From Marsupella aquatica (Eukaryota; Marchantiophyta), in NCBI GenBank assembly GCA_973895155.1, contig OZ316892.1, positions 18,600,001-18,664,000 of the forward strand: DNA of 64,000 nt, written 5' to 3'. Positions 36,561-48,174 of this stretch are shown here, one piece after another. Numbering within the stretch: position 1 is the first letter of the stretch; each line of letters starts with the position of its first letter. The translations under genes were made by a program, and so were the position numbers. The notes beneath the pieces are model-generated. The model made no database searches. It saw nothing but the letters and a program-made list of their open reading frames with translations, and was not told the DNA's origin.

Positions 36561-38040
36561 ATTGTCACGAGTCACCTCGCAGTTCCTCGCAGCTTAGGTC
36601 CAGGATGACATTTCAATATGGAGGAGAGGAGTTTACTCATTTAAAACAGAGAAGGAGTGGCATCTACAGGGACTTTGGCAACACACTGAAAAGGTTGGCG
36701 ATACATCAGGTTATCTTTCTAGGTTGACACTGCCAATAGAATTTTGAACACAACAAACACAACAAACACTGCCAGATATAGAATTTTGAACACAAGGGTA
36801 TGGCATCCTGATTTGCCTAACTCAATCAACTTAATAGCATATTTTTATGTTCAATTAGGCAGCACTAAATAGAACAGCCTTTCACGCAGTCAGAATAATT
36901 GGCAATAATTGCCAGACGACAACAAGACAACAAACTGAACTGAACATAGCAGACAAATCCAACAAGTAGCAATCAGAAATCAACAGCAGACAGACAGAGG
37001 ACAACTCGGTCAGAACTCGGGCACTTGATTTAGTTGTGGTAAATAGCCTTTCAAGTTCTGGACAAGCAAGAGCAATACATGAGCAGACTCCAGAAAAATC
37101 ATCTCTTGAGATTGAGGAGAAAGGCATTCCCCAGCCAGCTTACCTATGTCTTGAAAAATGTATCGGACATCGTGGACGTTGGGCCTCAGCTGCTGGCCGC
37201 AAGGGAAGATTTTTCCAAAACAAACAATAAAGCTCGAAGATAGTTAAATTTCTTAGGTCATTCTAAATGGGGACTGAATTAGCAATTAGAACTAGTAAAC
37301 CCTGATCTTGGGCAAGCAGAGAGAGAAGACTCTGCGCCTAATACTTATGTCTACCCGAATTTTACTGGGACATATGAGCATTGGGATGGCATTGCAAAGC
37401 AGAATTTTGTAGCAGTGGAAGGAATCAACATAGATAGCAGTGGAAGGTCGCAGTGGAGCTAGCATGGGACAGGGAAGGAAATGCAGGCACTTGTGATGCA
37501 AAAGGCTATAGAGGGTGAGAAGGTGGACAACCAAACTCAGCAAACTCAAAGAACATGTAGCAAATGGCAATAGAATTGAAGATCAGAGAACCTGAGTGGG
37601 CAAAAAATTGATATAGATTGTAATGGGCAATAAAGAAGCTCAACCGGGAGACTAGCAGTAGTGGAGACAGTTCCGTCTTAAATGGAAAAGGAGAGATATA
37701 TACAATAAAGAGAGACGTCCTTTAAAGTAGAAATTGTCTGAAAAGTAAGTGCAGATAAGTGCATGCAACAGGAGCGGTCACATACAAATTGAGCAGATCC
37801 TCTCAAGGCTACAGAGGGCGAGAAGGTGGACAACCAAACTCAGCAAACTCAAAGAACAAGTAGTAAATGGCAATAGAATAGAAGATCAGAGAACATGTAG
37901 CGAATGGAGAGGGATAGATAGAGAAAAAACATAAGCAGAGAGCTCTGGCACACAGCAACACAGGTTCCAACACAGCACATTGCAGGTCCCAGGCTGGGGT
38001 GGAGCCGGAAGTGGAGAGCACAGAGCAACCAGGCAAATCA
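36561..38040. other. purine-rich non-coding DNA with a duplicated about 100-bp block
   Basis: A block starting AGGCTA(T/C)AGAGGG near 37503 recurs near 37806, about 303 bp away, with few differences. Nothing coding is supported; short ORFs in both strands lack any recognisable motif. Confidence 0.35.
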
Positions 38041-38139
38041 CAGCATGGGCGCCAATGGGAATAAGGTCAATACCTTTGAGGCGGAAGCTAGCAGGCCTCA
38101 ACTTGCAGGTAGCAGCTTGTGCTCTGTTGCCTTCCGCAA

Positions 38140-38300
38140 GTAGCTTGCACTCTCAGCTTCCGCAATGAGTCGCCCTCTCCCCTTTTGCAAGCAGCTGCTC
38201 GACCTCTCCCCTTCCGCAAGCAGCTTGCCTTCTCCCCGTCCGCAATCAGGTCACCTCTCCCCTTCCGCAAGCAGCTCGCACCCACTTAAACCACAACTCG
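38140..38300. repeat. short imperfect tandem repeats (CTTCCGCAAGCAGCT type)
   Basis: Four to five imperfect copies of a 25-30 bp unit containing CTCTCCCCTTCCGCAAGCAG lie side by side. No function is apparent. Confidence 0.5.
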
Positions 38301-38419
38301 GGGTACATAAGGACCCCAAGCCCTGCCCACGAGCGTGCCACTCTGCCCGCTGGGTCAGAGACCAGTTCGAACCCGAGGGACTAACCCGGGGTCAGCAGGG
38401 CCGCCCTCCCCTCTCCCAC

Positions 38420-39500
38420 CAGCCCTAGACTGCGACGAGCTGCCCCTACGAGCTGCTCGCCTCCTCCCCGCTCCTCCCTTCGACCCCTGCGAGCTGCTGG
38501 CCTCCTGCAAGCTGCTCGCCTCCTCTCACACTCCTCCCTTCAAGGTTTTGGCTACCATAGCCAGCCACAGTGTGCCCATGCTCGTTGCACCATCTGCTGC
38601 CCCTGGTTGCTGTTGCCACTCAATCGATTGTCGAAGCTTGATGCATCCTTGGCTGTTGGTGCTTCATTCAACTTGCTGCTTCATTCGACTTGCTGCTGAC
38701 TTCAACTCGCTGCTGCTGGGGCTGTTGCTGCCGAGGCTCGCTGCTGCCTCCCAGCTGAATGTGTATGGCCTCCTCCCTTTGAGCTTACGGCTGCCATAGC
38801 CATCCACGGACTGCCCTACTCACTGCGCCCTTGGCTGCCCCTGTTTGCGAAGCTCTTGGCTGCCCCTACTCGCTGTTGCTGCTCGATTTCCTGCTTGATC
38901 TCGCTGCTGAAACAATTTTGTGCTTCAACTCAACTTGCTGCTAAATAGATTTGCTGTTTCAACTCATTGCTTGAACTCGCTGTTGAAGCTCACTGCTGAA
39001 GCTCGCTGCTGAATCTTGCTGCTGCCTCGGCTCTTGCTGCTGAAGCTCGCAGCTTCAACTCGCTGCTGCCCTCGCTCGCTGCTGCCTTGGTCCAAGCTCG
39101 CTTGCTGCTGAAATCTTGCTGCTGCCTCGGCTATTGCTGCTGAAGCTCACTGCTTCAACTCGCTGCTGCCCGAGCTTGCTACTGCCTTGGTTCAAGCTCG
39201 CTTGCTGCTGCCTCGGCTGTTGCTGCTGAAGCTCACCGCTTCAACTCGCTCTTGCCCTCACTCATTGCTGCCTTGGTCCAAGCTTGCTGCTGAATCTTGC
39301 TGCTGCCTCGGCTGTTGCTGCTGAAGCTCGCCGCTTCAACTCGCTGCTGCCCTCACTTGCTGCTGCCTCGGTCCAAGCTCGCTGCTTCAACTTGTTGCTG
39401 CCTCTGTCCAAGCTCTCTTGCTGCTTCAACTCGCTTCTGCCTTGGGTCCCTCACCAACCTCGATTGCTGCTCAAGCTTGCTCATTGCTGCAGGTCAAGGT
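38420..39500. repeat. CTG/CTC-rich quasi-tandem repeat tract
   Basis: About 1 kb is built from GCTGCTG, GCTCGCTGCT, TGCCTCGGCTG and TTCAACTCGCTGCT modules with irregular spacing of about 85-100 bp. Long open frames here are compositional by-products (Leu/Ala/Ser/Cys-rich) and are not called as genes. Confidence 0.7.
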
Positions 39501-39786
39501 TGCTCGCTCCATAGCTCAAGCTCCTTGCTCATGCCGTTGTGCCCACATTCCAGCTTCAGCTTCACTAGGGATAGTGTCAACTCTCTGGTCCCCTCTCCTC
39601 CTTCGTTACATTGCAATGTCAATTTTTGAGCAATGTAGTATTCATGTCTTGTTGCAATGAGTCAGACTTGGTTTTGGGTGATTTGAGTCGGTCTCTGCTG
39701 GATCTCTATTGTTGAATTCATATTTTATGTGAGTGTTGGGCAGCAACAGCATATGTGATATTTGAGTGTTTGATTTTTTCAGGAAC

Positions 39787-40185
39787 ATGGCACCAATTCG
39801 AAAGTTGAGAGCCACATTGACTGAACATGACAATGGGACCTACACCTTGAGTTGGCAGGATCCTGCTGATGTTGGCGATGCTCCACCTATTGTCCGGACT
39901 GTCACATTGGAACAAGTCCAAGCTGATTTTCCTGAATTCTCTACTACAATTTCAGAGTGTCACATGGATCTCAATCCTGTAGTCCCGATTGAACAATTTA
40001 TCATGTGCGCAGCATACAGTTATGCTGAAACTGTCATGAGAAGGAAAAGATTTCAGGTCTACACTCACTTGGCTTACATAGCAGGGTTTTCTGATAGAAC
40101 CAAGTTTCCCGAAGCTGTTGAAGCTTGTGTGAAGGCGACTTGGCATGATGAAGGGGAGGAATTTGTAGGATTTATTCCAAATTAG
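39787..40185 (+). CDS. small orphan ORF, about 132 residues, function unknown
   Basis: The ATG at 39787 follows a pyrimidine-rich TTTTTTCAG, so it probably opens the second exon of a spliced transcript or lies just after an acceptor. The predicted protein starts MAPIRKLRATLTEHDNGTYT and ends GFIPN-TAG. It is a compact, mixed-charge, soluble-looking protein with no signal peptide, membrane segment, Cys cluster or repeat. Codon composition and lack of stops over 130 codons suggest real coding. No family is recognised. A tRNA-like hairpin set begins about 85 bp after its stop, as for the ORF ending at 373. Confidence 0.45.
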   Translation: MAPIRKLRATLTEHDNGTYTLSWQDPADVGDAPPIVRTVTLEQVQADFPEFSTTISECHMDLNPVVPIEQFIMCAAYSYAETVMRRKRFQVYTHLAYIAGFSDRTKFPEAVEACVKATWHDEGEEFVGFIPN

Positions 40186-40269
40186 GAGTACACAGGCTTC
40201 TGCTATATATGTTTCACATTTGTTTGAAATTTCTGCCAAGATCTACTAATAAACTGTTTGCAGAGTATA

Positions 40270-40315
40270 ACTCCTGCTGGTTGGCAGCAAAAGGGGTTCA
40301 ATTCCCCTTGGGAGT
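40270..40315 (+). ncRNA. tRNA-like/SINE-like hairpin cluster
   Basis: ACTCC and GGAGT can pair around a hairpin TGCTG-GTTGG-CAGCA and a T-arm-like hairpin AGGGG-TTCAATT-CCCCT. The T-arm string of 17 nt is identical to that at 500-558, and TTGGCA precedes both. A decayed copy (TTGGCAGCATG with CAATTCCCTT) lies near 40440-40471. It carries a Pol III B-box-like GGTTCAATTCC. It may be a tRNA-derived element or a structured 3' region. Confidence 0.35.
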
Positions 40316-40504
40316 ACATGGCTATGGGTTAGACATGGGTTAGAGTACCACAATTGCAATTTTTCTAGGAGGAGAACTCTTGTTTGAAATATTGTGCATC
40401 ACAATTGCACCTGTTACAGGGAGACAACTCTTGCTTTTGTTTGGCAGCATGAAAAGATCAATTCCCTTCAGATGTTGACATATTCAATGAAACCAAAATG
40501 AGAC

Positions 40505-40880
40505 AAGGTTGTCAAAGGGACCCAAATGATACTACCTCTCAAAGCGGCCCAGAAATGCCATATGTCAACCACAAACTTTACTCATTCCCTCACTTTGGTG
40601 CTCCACTTCTAAACTTTTCTCATTCCATCACTAGGTTGGCAAAGGGACCCAGATGATTACTACCTCTCAAAGCTGCCCAAAAATGCCATATGTCATTCAA
40701 TAACCACAAACTTTACTCATTCCCTCGCTTGGTGCTCCACTTCTAAACTTTTCTCATTCCCTCACTTGTTGCCCAGGTTATAAGACTGTCATTCAATAAC
40801 CACAAACTTTACTCATTCCCTTGCTTGGTGCTCCACTTCTAAACTTTTCTCATTCCCTCACTTGGTGCCCAGGTTATAAG
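40505..40880. repeat. about 130-bp imperfect tandem repeat, 2 to 3 copies
   Basis: The unit begins CAAAGGGACCCA(A/G)ATGAT and contains CCACAAACTTTACTCATTCCCTC and CTCCACTTCTAAACTTTTCTC. It starts near 40516 and 40638. A third partial copy begins near 40790. No coding function. Confidence 0.6.
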
Positions 40881-41380
40881 ACTGTTTGGGCGTGGTATGA
40901 AAAAAATTGACGAAAAACATAATTTATAAAAGTTTGAAATTTTGGCATAGCATTCCAAGTTGATTGTAATAGGGTACCCCCAAGTCCGGATTGCTAACAC
41001 TATCCATGCAAAAAGGATGAAATACAAGTGGTGCCAGGTCTCAGCCCTCCTCAAGGAAATCACCCCTGCAATGGTAAACAATAAAATTAGCATTGAGGTA
41101 CACAAAATGACAAATTTTCACACTACAATGAATTGTTTCCAGAAAGAATAAGTCACAATTTTCACTCACATGAGGTATGTTAGCCGAGATCATATATGGA
41201 GGTGTTACTCCATATGTACGCTGATCTTATAGAGAGAAAGTACTTGGGTGGTAATGTCTGAGCATCTAGGATGACATGAAATCATCCTGCAAAAAAACAA
41301 TTTGTAATTAGAATTACCTCAAACATACCCTATCCTTACATTTTATGCTTGCAATCATATTTATGGAGGAGTGTCTTACC

Positions 41381-44300
41381 TCATGGACTTGTCACACCAT
41401 AAATGCGTTCACTTGTTGTGTCCTTCCAACTAGTGGTGCGGTCCACCAATACTCGTGTTCGAGGAGGACGCTCTCTGACACTTGTATTCACAGGTTTGCG
41501 ATCATATACCTTCCAAACATGTCTTCTTATATTCTCGTTCCAATCCATGGCAGCACAACACAAACGGGCCTCATGGCTTGCCAAAAAATGAATACGCTTG
41601 GTGGCATACTTGCCCATGACGGAATGGTAGGTCTCTGACATGAAATTCTCCCGGGCCATGGTATAAAACCTCATCTTCGCAAGAGTAATGTATTTTTTCA
41701 TGAACTTTTGCATAGCCTTGTGAGTCTCCCCACCTACATGCACAAAGTACAAAAATTCAATAAAAAAGTCATGCATGGAAGTTCAATCATGCTAACATGT
41801 GACATAAGTCACAAAAGGAGGTCACAAATTAAATTACTTACCTCTTGCATAGTAATGGTCAAGCTGGATAGCTTCTGCTTCCTCAAGATGCTGACAAGGT
41901 CTGTCAGATAATCTCGCACATAAACTATGATCCCCGGCCCAATGATCACCACAATTGCTCAACGCGAAGGCCAGAGATGCAGCGTCCCCCCCACTGCATA
42001 TTGAACATTCTATAGTCAATTAGGGTAAAATAAACCCAAACCAAACCAACATTAGTATTTACACATTATATCAAATTGAAAAGTCACCAAACATGAACAT
42101 TGTAAATACCTGCTCTTACATCGTCGACAACATACATAAAACCAGGTCTTGAACTTTGTGGCAATGTTGTGCTGAGACAACTCTGGGTACTTGAGACCAT
42201 GTGTCGGAATATGTACTAGTTCACCTAGAGGCAATCCACGCATGTCGCCAACTTTGTGAACAAGTGCTTCCTTCCTAAGGGTTGAATACCCTCTCACTCC
42301 CCGTGCCTTGAGCCAATCCTGTAATCTCTTAGCGGTTACTGCTTGCAACTCAGAACGGGATGCGGCAGTATCAATGTCAATAGTCACAGTATATGTGGCG
42401 CTCACCATCTTCTCCACAAACTTCTTGACAAGGTTTTTGGCCTTGTGCCACAAGTCCTTCTGGTTCCTAATCTCCATGTCCTCCACAATATTATCAATAG
42501 TGGCTTTGTCATCATGGATAACCTCTATGATAGAAATGCCAGCCTCTCTCAGATTATCCAATGCCCTCTGAGTACCCTTGTCCTCCATGTGCCAAGCATT
42601 TCTCTCCTCTCTTCTAGTAATTGTGACCATCTCAATTACCCTATTATCTTCCATGCTCAAAATAGAGGTGGTACCATGATAATCGCTCCGAGAAGAATCC
42701 CATCGAGTATCCAAATACACTACTAACCCAGGGTCTGTCATAACCAATGCATATAGTAACTATTAGAATCAAAACTCATCATGACCCAATAAGACTTTGA
42801 TCCTTGAGTAACTAGAGAAAGTGAAAGAGGGTAAAATAAATTACTTACTAGTCTCAGTTGCTCGCCTCTGCTGAATAGTATCCCTCAATTGCTGCCACAT
42901 ATGCCTTTTGTTTTCTTCCCATTGCTGTCTCACAACAGCTATCCATCCACCCCAAGGACGACCACGACCACTCTGAAAGTCATGCCAATGAGCTGCAGTG
43001 GGGACATGTAATCCAAGATGCGCGGCAACAGCAGCCAAGGAGGTATAGGTGAGGCCAGCACAAAGGGTGGAATGATACAACTGAGGGGTAATCATAGGCG
43101 AACTCCTCCCAGGCTCATTGTCACCCGTAACAAAAGTCCAGCCATGTCCATCCTCTCCACAACCAATATGAATAGACCACAACTGATGCAACTCGGACAC
43201 TCGCTCAACTCTTGGGATCCGAGGACATGCATGTATATGACACCGGGGTAGTAGCCTGTCAACAAAAGTACCCAACAAGTTGCGATCAAAAAATGCTACC
43301 CTGGCTGGTACACGAGGGCTCGTTCTACGAGTCGGGAGTGCGTCGGGAGGTCATAACGGCTGAGAGTCAGGTGCGTGAGATGCCTGAGAGTCTGCAACCC
43401 GGGATGGCTGATCATTGGCCTCTGGAGATGGCTGAGGGTCTACATCTGGAGAAGGTCGAGACGTCTGGGAATCGGGGACGATGAACAACTCCTGTAAAAA
43501 ATGTCACGGATATGAATTAAAGATTGTGTCTCAACAATTGCAAAATTGTAATGGGAAGCCTTGGATAATGTGAAAGAGCTCAAACCTGGAAGGTATCCCC
43601 ATCCCCAATGTGGTAAGCTCCTAAAGCTGCAACAACATCTGGATCATCATCCCGATACATGGATTCATCTTCTGCATCTGATCCATATTGCTCTGCAATA
43701 TTCTCGTCTAAGACAACATCGTCTTCGAGTAGTGCATCCTGGAAGACAATGTTGGGATTATACAAAAATAAATACTCCACAAATATGGTTACAATAAATC
43801 CTAAGGTAGAGTTTGACCAATAATTATTGACCATATTGGTGGAGGGTTATTGAAGCCAATTTTCTTCAATAAACACAAACCTGACAATTACAATACAGCA
43901 CGAGCTTCAATGAAGGGTTTATATATTCAAATATAAATATATGTGCTTGTTTATTATGACCCTTGAGTACCCTAATACCTGACCTAATCAGGTTTACTAA
44001 ATTTTTGTTTCAAATAGAAATTACAATACAGTACGAGCTTCAATGAACCTGGGTTTATATATTCAAATATAAATACATGTGCTTGTTTATTATGACCCTT
44101 GAGTACCCTAATACCTGACCTAATCAGGTTTACTAAATTTTTGTTTCAAATAGAAATTACAATACAGCACGAGCTTCAATGAAGGGTTTATATATTCAAA
44201 TATAAATACATGTGCTTGTTTATTATGACCCTTGAGTACCCTAATACCTGACCTAATCAGGTTTACTAAATTTTTGCTTCAAATAGAAATTACAATACAG

Positions 44301-45154
44301 CACGAGCTTCAATGAACCTGGGTTTATATATTCAAATATAAATACATGTGCTTGTTTATTATGACCCTTGAGTACCCTAATACCTGACCTAATCAGGTTT
44401 ACTAAATTTTTGTTTCAAATAGAAATTACAATACAGCACGAGCTTCAATGAAGGGTTTATATATTCAAATATAAATACATGTGCTTGTTTATTATGACCC
44501 TTGAGTACCCTAATACCTGACCTAATCAGGTTTACTAAATTTTTGCTTCAAATAGAAATTACAATACAGCACGAGCTTCAATGAAGGGTTTATATATTCA
44601 AATATAAATAATTATGCTTCTTGGTACAATGGGAGACTTTCATTTTCCTTCAGATGTGATTTATTATTTATGTTTCAAATAAGAAGCATAGTACATGATA
44701 AGCCTAAATCAATGGGTTTATACAAAGGGCCAAAATGAATTGCTAAAATGGGCAAATATTGAGTAAATGAAAGGAGGTTCCCACCTGAAGTGATGACTGT
44801 GAAGCCTGACCCATGTGCTGACCACTTGTGGGCGAAGGCATAGCCTCGGGTGGAATTGGAGCGGCCTCAGCTGCTCGCCATACCCGAAGCTCCTGAACTA
44901 TAGGCCGTGCACGATCAAGTAACCATGTGACCACAGTAGAGTGGGTCGTATCCTGTCCAAGTAGAGCTCTAAGGTCCTCCCACTCATCCCACCGGTCAAG
45001 TGGGACCCGGATTTCGGGCTTGGCATCCGGTCTCCGCCTCTTCTTGTAATCGATGTCATCACTCGGATATCGCTGCCTTGGTGGACCACCACCCTGTGGG
45101 GGTCGTTTCCGCCTCCCATCCGGAAGAGGGGGGGGGGTGACCCGGCATACTCAT
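41381..45154 (-). pseudogene. DDE transposase gene, non-CACTA, related to an animal-type family (E..YHS/KY..KR signature)
   Basis: Exons on the minus strand fit 45154-44785, 43738-43586, 43491-42849, 42734-42110, about 42010-41845 and 41734-41381. Key segments are VVYLDTRWDSS (first Asp), EVIHDDKATI (second Asp), and DLWHKAKNLVKKF. Then come paired CxxC zinc sites with a His/Cys cluster, and MSETYHSVMGKYATKRIHF with AAMDWNENI (likely catalytic Glu). As I recall, the same order (D-RYDS, TDRH, FDVWHVAK, E-YHSL-KYCPKR-HF) marks a transposase family common in animals; the superfamily name is uncertain (Kolobok-like is one guess). The first exon frame is shifted at a C10 run (45128-45137), and a TGA lies at 43351-43353. 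The phase of the fourth intron does not fit perfectly. Confidence 0.6.
43886..44610. repeat. higher-order tandem repeat, alternating 133- and 136-bp units
   Basis: Five full units plus a partial sixth start at 43886, 44019, 44155, 44288, 44424 and 44557, spaced 133, 136, 133, 136 and 133 bp. The 3-bp difference is AAGGGTTT versus AACCTGGGTTT near the unit start. The array therefore behaves as 269-bp dimers. It lies inside the first intron of the transposase pseudogene. Confidence 0.9.
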
Positions 45155-46430
45155 ACTAGCCTATCCTAAAACCTACACTAAAAAAAAACCTATAAGCTCT
45201 AAACGGAGAACGGAGACCGGATGCCAAGTCCAACCCGGCAAGCAACTACAAAGTTGCACCAAAAAACCTCAAGTTGAACACAAGTAGAAAGGTAGTAAGA
45301 GGTGAGAATAAAAATTTGGGGAGGACAATGAGGCCTGAATGCAAGCACACAGGCTCTTTGCCCCCTGCCAGCCCTCTACCCCTCTTCCCCATTGGCTACA
45401 TCCCCTTAGATCCTGGTCGTCCAAAGCATTTTTTTTAGTAACCCTAACACGTTCCCTAACCAGCCGCCGCGCTAACTCACGTTGCAGAATTTTTTCCGCC
45501 ACCCACATAGGGCAGCGCACACTGCAGCTGCCAAAAAGGTACGTACAAGTCACACAGAGGACACTTGCGAGTTTTGAACCTGAGACCTCAAGTACACAGG
45601 CAGGAGTTTGAACCGAAATGCTAGGGGGAAATCTTCGAAAATAGCAAAGCAAAAACTATAACTAAACTAATGAAGGCCGCTCAGGCCCACAAGGGCAGGG
45701 CCGGGGCCCTCTTTGGCCGGATGTCCCACACAACAAAGGCCTGTGCTGCCCGACCATATGAGAGCCTGGCCGCACCCGCGAAGGAGCCCTGCCACAGGCA
45801 TTTTCCGCAGGCCAGATGTCCCCTGCCCGACCTGCCCGAAACTTTTCAAATTTGAATTTGTGGCTCTGCCAATCAGAACACTGAATTTGTTTTTCACAAT
45901 TTTCTTTCTTATTTTTTATCATTTTTAATCCTGGTTTTTTTGTATACGTAGATCTTGAAGAGATCTTGAATTTGAACCGTGGATCGGGTCATTTGGTGGA
46001 CGGATAAGATTTTTGCAAGCTTCGATCGAAGGGCTGGCGACGGGCGCCCGTCCGCAAATGCGAATGTCGTGTTTTTGTTATGTCTACTCCGGGTCACCCG
46101 GAGTACTTGTAGTACGATTTGTGGTTTAAAGAAACAAATGTTGAGACCAAACAAACAACCGGCTCCCTTACGCAAACTCCACAACCTCTTCAAGAAGCTA
46201 TCATCGACCTTCCGCAACAAGAATCATTTCCTCCCTGCTTTCACTGCCTCCACAAGCTTCCATAGCAATCGCCTTCCATGATGATCGGGGCCCCAGTGCG
46301 CAAATGCCTTCCGCATCCACCTTGCGCAGCTTGTTGCCGATCGTAGCTCCTCACCCACAGCTCGTGACCCGCAGCTTGTCGCTCGACTGTTTCTGATTGT
46401 GTCCGGCTCTTCCTTCTGCAGCTCTTCCCT
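45155..46430. other. 5' flank of the transposase pseudogene and unassigned DNA
   Basis: The first few hundred bases are the upstream region of the transposase gene. A GC-rich block near 45665-45850 has no recognisable gene. I found no clear terminal inverted repeats for the transposase element here or on the other side (40186-41380). Confidence 0.35.
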
Positions 46431-46439
46431 TCCGCACCT

Positions 46440-46660
46440 CCAACCTCACGCAACTCCTCCCCTCCCGCAACTCCAACCTGTGCTCCTGGGGCAACTCCAA
46501 CCTGTGCGCGGAAGAGTGTTGCAGCTCCTCCCCTCCCGCAACTCCACCCTGTGCTAGTCTAGCAAATGTGCTCGGAAGAGTGTCGCAGCTCCTCCCCTCC
46601 CGCAACTCCAACCTATGCTCCCGGGGCAAATGTGTTCGGAAGAGTGTCGAAGCTTGGTGG
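46440..46660. repeat. 64-bp tandem repeat
   Basis: GGAAGAGTGT recurs at 64-bp intervals (about 46510, 46574, 46638), with CAGCTCCTCCCCTCCCGCAA in the units between. About 2.5 to 3 copies. Confidence 0.6.
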
Positions 46661-47532
46661 AGGCAATGCACAACGCTGCGCAACCCTAAGCCCTTGCAAT
46701 GTGCACACAAGGTGCCAAGAAAAGAGCATATCGAGCATTGCCCTCTCCGTTGATGTTTTTTCAGGAAAAAGGGCTCCTGTTGGTACGCGAGAACACTTGA
46801 GGAGGAAAAACCTAATGCTGGACGCCTAAACCCCGTAAAAGTAAGGTATTTCTCCAGATGGGGATGGTGGATATTATACGTGGGTCATGAATTAGGTTCT
46901 ATTCTGACAATCTCTCATATGTCTGGACCCCCCATAAGGCCCTAGGGAAGTTGAGACTAGGTTAATAACAATAATGTCGCAACCCCCCCATAAGGTCATG
47001 GCTGTTTGTGTAGGTGCCAACAAGAATGTTAAGGACCAATGTTATATGTAAAAAATCATGCCCGCGACATAAAAGGTCCTTTTGGACCAAGGGAAGACTA
47101 CATATGAGGCTATGTTGTCTAAGAGTTTTTGAGAGCATTACACCAAAGCATTAACAAGTGAGCCTTCCCATGACTATATGACGTCCAATATGCCAACATT
47201 AATGGCTTCCAATATGACAGCGTGAGTGACCCCACGTTTAGTCCTCAGATTGAAGCACCATTTAATTCACAAATGACCCAATGAACTCCCTTGTACCTCC
47301 AAAGAGAACCCCCCAATAGCCTCAAAAGTAAAGACCACATTTCCAGTCATTTGGTACTTCTGACCTCTAGTATGACAACCAAGATTACCCTAATTTGAGG
47401 TGTTTTCATTAATGACACACCATGAGGGACCTCTCTAATGACCACATATGCAGTCAATTGCTCCAAATGACCTCCAACTGACTACCAAAATGAACCTTAT
47501 TGTAGTCATTGACATTAATGACACACATTATG

Positions 47533-48170
47533 GGCCTCATTCACAATTGGGTGTACCTCGCAGGAACCACTTTTAGGACTCAAAAATATGCTTTTTTAGT
47601 GAAAAATGACTTTCATAACATGAAAAAAGGTTCATCATGATTTTATCTCAAGACATTTAAGTCTAATTTTTTCACAATACTATTTTACATGGTGTAACCT
47701 ACCTCACCATGTAGATACATCAAGTTTTCAACTGTTTTAAGGGATCCTGTTATTGATGGCCCTAAATAAGCCAAAATTACTGATTATTTTTGTCCTGTAC
47801 ATAAAGGTTTAGTGTGTGTCACTATTTAAGTCTTGAAATATAAGATTATGCTATTAGTATGCATGCTTTGGTAAAATATTATTGTCTAAAATGCATTTTT
47901 TAGAGTCCTTTTGAGTCCTGAAATGATGTGACCCGTTGCGTGACAAGTCCTTTTATCAATCTTTGAAGGACATATAAGGAGAGCTTCAAAGTCTCAAATG
48001 CTAGATAGTTTAATGAATGTTACCAACATATAGGATGTTTATTAAGTATAGTACATCAATTTTTCTATATCATCTCATTACACCCTAAAAATGATATCCT
48101 AAAGCATAATAAACTATGGTCACTTTTGAGTGTGACGTTCCTTTTGGGTCCTCCAATTGTGAATGAGGCC
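47533..48170. mobile_element. 638-bp MITE-like element, copy 1
   Basis: Ends carry an 18-bp terminal inverted repeat GGCCTCATTCACAATTGG, exact on both sides. The flanks repeat TATG (47529-47532 and 48171-48174), a 4-bp target duplication. No coding capacity. It interrupts CACTA-3 repeat sequence. Confidence 0.85.
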
Positions 48171-48174
48171 TATG

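Noticed and set aside
38335-39660. Leu/Ala/Cys-rich ORFs in the CTG-rich tract
   Set aside because: Several overlapping frames are open at once, as expected from low-complexity CTG/CTC repeats; no domain is visible.
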